Shown piece after piece: positions 14,626-17,022 of a stretch of DNA of 17,022 nt. The notes below the pieces were generated by a model that saw nothing but the letters and a program-made list of their open reading frames with translations, had not been told where the DNA came from and made no database searches. The translations under genes and the position numbers were made by a program. Origin of the DNA: Solirubrobacteraceae bacterium (lineage in GTDB: Bacteria > Actinomycetota > Thermoleophilia > Solirubrobacterales > Solirubrobacteraceae); assembly GCA_025935735.1 (NCBI GenBank), contig JAICUS010000055.1:1-17022 (forward strand), in the 5' to 3' direction. Each line of letters starts with the position of its first letter. The first letter of the stretch is position 1.

Positions 14626-14988
14626 CTACGGTCCTGACCGGCGACTGGGCGACGGCCGGCGCTGGCGGATGTTCCGGCGGTCGATCAGCGAGGAGTAGCT
14701 GTAGGTCGCGTAGCTCGCGGCGGCGTCGGTCTCCGAGTACCAGAGCGTGACCGTGCCGGTGTACGCGAACGGCCACCGCCGCCAGGCGACGCGGCAGCGC
14801 ACCCTGCCGTCGCCGGAGCCCTCGCAGGCGCGCATCAGCGAGCGGCGGGAGAACTGGCTGGGGTACTCGTGCCGGAGCGTCTGGGGCACGAGCCTCTGCG
14901 CCCGAGTCACCGTCATCGGCGCCGCCGACGCGCCCGCCGGCGCCGCGAGGCCGGCAGCCACTGCGCACAGCAGGATCGCTCGTCGCAT
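14626..14988 (-). CDS. Small secreted protein of unknown function
   Basis: This 120-residue protein is not recognised. It starts MRRAILLCAVAAGLAAPAG and has a classic Sec signal peptide: two arginines, a hydrophobic core, then small residues with a likely cleavage after ASA near residue 22. The predicted mature part of about 98 residues has two cysteines (C55 and C65, possibly a disulphide) in a stretch resembling CEGSGDGRVRCRVAWRRWPF. Alternating aromatic and Ser/Thr residues follow (YTGTVTLWYSETDAAAS, SYATYSYSS), suggesting a small beta-rich extracellular domain. The C-terminus is basic (RQRRPSPSRRSG). It lies 105 bp downstream of cobF in the same direction, with no clear ribosome binding site. 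No link to B12 is evident; it is probably an unrelated neighbour. Confidence 0.72.
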   Translation of the reverse strand: MRRAILLCAVAAGLAAPAGASAAPMTVTRAQRLVPQTLRHEYPSQFSRRSLMRACEGSGDGRVRCRVAWRRWPFAYTGTVTLWYSETDAAASYATYSYSSLIDRRNIRQRRPSPSRRSGP

Positions 14989-15093
14989 GCTCGCTGCCGC
15001 AAGAGGCGTACGACGACGAGCAACCGCGGTCTACGGCTGGTCGCGCGCGCGGCCCGGCCGGGCGAACCTCCGTCCCGCGGTGTGTAGCGGTGC

Positions 15094-15831
15094 TTACAAC
15101 CGGAACTGGGAGCGCCGGAGCAGGTAGGTGTCGAACATCCAGCCCTTGCGCTTGCGGGCCTCGGCGCGCACGCGGGCGATCTCGTCGGCCACCTCGGCCA
15201 GCGGGCCGGAGAGCAGGATCTCGTCCGGGGTGCCGAGGTAGGCGCCCCAGTAGATCTCGACACCGTCGGGCTCGATGCGCCGGAACGCCTGGTCGCCGTC
15301 GAGCATGACCACGGCGTCCCCGGACGACTCGGCCAGCCGCCGGCCGGTGGTGACCTCGAACGCGCCTCCGACCCGGTTCAGCGCCACGCGATGGCGCGCG
15401 GCCAGCGCGGACGGTGCGCTGATCCCCGGGACCACCTCGTACGCGAACTCCACGTTCCCGCGCGCGAGGATGTCCTCGAGCACGGCGAGCGTGCCGTCGT
15501 AGAGCCCCGGGTCGCCCCACACCAGGAACGCGCCCGTCTCGCTGGCGCCGAGGTCCGCGATCAGCCGCTCGCACACGTCGGCCCGCCGGCCTCGCCACTC
15601 CGCGACGGCCGCGGCGCCGCGCCCGCGCGGCGGATCGGCAGCGGTGACCACGCGGTACTCGTGCTCGATGTAGCGCCGGCAGATCTCGTGGCGCAGCTCG
15701 ATCAGGTCGCGCTGCACATCGGCCTTCTCGAGCACGAACAGGACGTCGGCGGCGTTCAGCGCCCGGATCGCCTGCACGGTGACGTACTCCGGATCCCCGG
15801 CGCCGATCCCGATCACGAGGACGTTCCGCAT
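15094..15831 (-). CDS. cobF: Precorrin-6A synthase (deacetylating) CobF
   Basis: CobF methylates C1 of precorrin-5 and expels the two-carbon unit as acetate, giving precorrin-6A. It is specific to the aerobic pathway, the anaerobic counterpart being CbiD. The 245-residue protein has VLVIGIGAGDPEYVTVQAI (4-22), VLFVLEKADVQRDLIELRHE, FLVWGDPGLYDGTLAVLED (102-120), YEVVPGISAPSALAARHRV, LNRVGGAFEVTTGRRLAE, AVVMLDGDQAF and IYWGAYLGTPDEILLSGPLA, a near-signature CobF set. The frame is open upstream to 15882, but ATG 15831 is chosen because it gives the standard MRNVLVIGIG start. No Shine-Dalgarno sequence is visible. It diverges from cobK, the enzyme for the next step, across only 23 bp. Confidence 0.95.
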   Translation of the reverse strand: MRNVLVIGIGAGDPEYVTVQAIRALNAADVLFVLEKADVQRDLIELRHEICRRYIEHEYRVVTAADPPRGRGAAAVAEWRGRRADVCERLIADLGASETGAFLVWGDPGLYDGTLAVLEDILARGNVEFAYEVVPGISAPSALAARHRVALNRVGGAFEVTTGRRLAESSGDAVVMLDGDQAFRRIEPDGVEIYWGAYLGTPDEILLSGPLAEVADEIARVRAEARKRKGWMFDTYLLRRSQFRL

Positions 15832-15854
15832 CGCAGCCGACAGACTACGAGCCC
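15832..15854. promoter_or_regulatory. 23-bp divergent cobF/cobK start region
   Basis: This is the whole space between the cobF ATG (minus) and the cobK GTG (plus). It cannot contain two full promoters plus two leaders, so promoter elements must lie within the opposing coding sequences or the transcripts must be leaderless or nearly so. On the minus strand TAGTCT (15847 to 15842) fits the TANNNT -10 pattern and would place transcription within a few bases of the cobF ATG. Neither gene has a Shine-Dalgarno sequence, which also fits leaderless starts. No riboswitch could fit. Confidence 0.4.
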
Positions 15855-16565
15855 GTGCGGGTCCTGATCCTCGGCGGCACACGCGAGGCGCGCGAGCTGG
15901 CGGCGGCGCTGCTCGCCCGCGGCGACGCGCCCGTCACCTCGCTGGCCGGGGCGACACCCGAGCCGCGACGGCCGCCCGGCGAGACCACCGTCGGCGCGCT
16001 GGCGACCCCACAAGACCTCGCCCGGCTGGCACACAAGACCGAAGCCGACGCAGTGGTCGACGCGACCCACCCGTTCGCCGAGCGCATCTCGGCGCTCGCC
16101 GCCGAGGCCCCCGTGCCCGTCCTGCGCCTGCACCGCCCGCCCTGGCGCGAGCGCCCCGGCGACGACTGGCGCCGCGTCCCCACCCTGGACGCCGCCGCCA
16201 CACAGATCCCCACGGGCGCGCGGGTGCTGCTCACCACCGGCCGCCGGGGCCTGGAAGCCTTCGCTCCCGTCGGCCACGCGTGGTTCCTCATCCGCACGAT
16301 CACGCCGCCCGACCCGCCGCTCCCAGCCCACCACGAGCTGCTGCTCGACCGCGGCCCGTACACGCCGGCCAACGAGCGGGTGCTCATCGACCGCCACGCC
16401 ATCGACGTCATCGTGACCAAGGACAGCGGCGGCGCGGCCACCGAGGCCAAGCTCCAGGCCGCGCGCGAGCGGCGCCTCCCCGTCATCGTCGTCGACCGGC
16501 CGAAACCGCCGCCCGGCGTCCCCACCGTGGCCACCGTCCAAGAGGCGCTGGCCCGCCTGAAGTAG
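15855..16565 (+). CDS. cobK: Precorrin-6A reductase CobK (CbiJ)
   Basis: CobK reduces precorrin-6A to precorrin-6B with NADPH. The 236-residue protein starts VRVLILGGTREARELAAAL, the nucleotide-binding GGTxEA motif of the family. It continues with VVDATHPFAERIS (67-79), VLRLHRPPW (89-97), VLLTTGRRGLEAF (124-136), the mid-chain ELLLDRGPYTPANE and IVTKDSGGAATEAKLQAA (186-203). Length matches the family (about 240-260). GTG 15855 is the only start that keeps the N-terminal motif at the usual position; there is no ribosome binding site. The gene is transcribed away from cobF, whose product is its substrate, and is followed after 10 bp by a dehydrogenase gene in the same direction. Confidence 0.95.
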   Translation: MRVLILGGTREARELAAALLARGDAPVTSLAGATPEPRRPPGETTVGALATPQDLARLAHKTEADAVVDATHPFAERISALAAEAPVPVLRLHRPPWRERPGDDWRRVPTLDAAATQIPTGARVLLTTGRRGLEAFAPVGHAWFLIRTITPPDPPLPAHHELLLDRGPYTPANERVLIDRHAIDVIVTKDSGGAATEAKLQAARERRLPVIVVDRPKPPPGVPTVATVQEALARLK

Positions 16566-16575
16566 CCTGCGCCGC

Positions 16576-17022
16576 ATGCCGACGGCCGCCCGCCTGCACG
16601 GCGCCCACGACGTCCGCGTCGCCGACGAGCCCACCCCGGAGCCAAAGCCCGGCGAGAGCCTCATCCGGATCGAGGCGGTCGGCCTGTGCGGCTCGGACCT
16701 GCACTGGTTCGAGGACGGCGCGATCGGCGACGCCACGCTCGCCGCGCCCGTGGTGCCCGGCCACGAGTTCGCCGGCACGGCCGAGACCGGACCGCACCGA
16801 GGGCACAGGGTCGCCGTCGACCCCGCGCTGCCCTGCGGCCGCTGCCGGATGTGCCTGGAGGGCCACCACAATCTGTGCCCACACACCGCGTTCGCCGGCC
16901 ACGCCGACCGCGACGGCGGCCTGCAGCGCCACCTCGCCTGGCCCGACGCCGCGCTCCATCCCCTCCCCGGCGACTTCGACGCGACGACCGGCGCGCTGCT
17001 GGAGCCGCTCGGCGTCGCCATC
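16576..17022 (+). CDS. Zinc-dependent alcohol dehydrogenase family protein (3' end outside window)
   Basis: The frame is open from ATG 16576 to the window edge (149 codons). It encodes the N-terminal GroES-like domain of a medium-chain dehydrogenase/reductase. The catalytic zinc site shows as Cys38 in GLCGSDLHWFEDGAIGD and His63-Glu64 in VVPGHEFAG. The structural zinc lobe has four cysteines at 87, 90, 93 and 101 (CGRCRMCLEGHHNLC). The LHWFEDGAIGD stretch recalls polyol (sorbitol or threonine) dehydrogenase-like members, but the substrate cannot be read from this part. The Rossmann domain lies beyond the window. It starts 10 bp after cobK, so it may share that transcript; no B12 role is known for this family. 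No clear ribosome binding site is seen. Confidence 0.88.
   Translation, partial: MPTAARLHGAHDVRVADEPTPEPKPGESLIRIEAVGLCGSDLHWFEDGAIGDATLAAPVVPGHEFAGTAETGPHRGHRVAVDPALPCGRCRMCLEGHHNLCPHTAFAGHADRDGGLQRHLAWPDAALHPLPGDFDATTGALLEPLGVAI

Noticed and set aside
14447..14698. 83-codon plus-strand frame in the intergenic region.
   Set aside because: Low-complexity Pro/Arg translation, overlaps the end of the minus-strand secreted-protein gene, has no ribosome binding site of its own, and crosses repeats and hairpins.
14957..14963. GCCACTG, a string seen in cobalamin riboswitches.
   Set aside because: It lies within the signal-peptide codons of a minus-strand gene, on the wrong side of any B12 gene, with no B12-box or supporting helices nearby.
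15052..15063. Perfect 12-bp palindrome GCCCGGCCGGGC between cobF and the secreted-protein gene.
   Set aside because: Only G and C, no spacer and no second copy. Such palindromes are expected by chance at this GC content, so it is not called as an operator.

Overview
The window is very GC-rich (third codon positions almost all G or C), uses GTG starts heavily, and reads as a chromosomal cobalamin (vitamin B12) biosynthesis locus of an actinobacterium. The order chelatase ATPase - cobO - cobB resembles that of Mycobacterium tuberculosis (Rv2850c-Rv2849c-Rv2848c). The overall mixture of genes and the small orphan secreted protein would fit class Thermoleophilia (Solirubrobacterales), but that placement is a guess. 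No phage, plasmid, CRISPR, tRNA or rRNA sequence was seen.

Positions 1-14247 (+ strand) hold sixteen genes with no intergenic base: cobN (5' end outside the window), a chlI-chlD-like chelatase ATPase, cobO, cobB, cobI, cbiQ, a cbiX-cbiO fusion, cobJ, cobA, cbiM, cobM, cobL, cobE, cobH, cobU and cobS. Thirteen of the fifteen junctions are 4-bp ATGA or GTGA overlaps; the other two are longer overlaps. This is almost certainly one translationally coupled operon, closed by a strong GC hairpin directly after cobS. Positions 14248-14625 are non-coding or nearly so and contain hairpins, a 29-bp imperfect inverted repeat enclosing about 200 bp, an AT-rich island and short direct repeats. Next come a small secreted protein and cobF on the minus strand, then cobK on the plus strand diverging from cobF with only 23 bp between the start codons. 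The window ends inside a zinc-dependent alcohol-dehydrogenase-family gene.

Together the genes cover most of the aerobic (late cobalt insertion) route. CobA makes precorrin-2. CobI, CobJ, CobM, CobF, CobK, CobL and CobH methylate, contract, reduce and rearrange the ring to hydrogenobyrinate, and CobB amidates it. CobN with its AAA+ partner inserts cobalt, CobO adenosylates, and CobU and CobS attach the lower-ligand loop. Not seen here and expected elsewhere: cobG (or cobZ), cobQ, cobD/cbiB, cobC and cobT. Cobalt supply is encoded by an ECF transporter (CbiM, CbiQ, CbiO) without a CbiN.

The most unusual item is the CbiX-CbiO protein. The ATPase of the cobalt importer is fused in one chain to CbiX, the early-insertion cobaltochelatase of the anaerobic pathway, complete with an MXCXXC cysteine motif. 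It sits in an operon that already has the late CobN-type chelatase.
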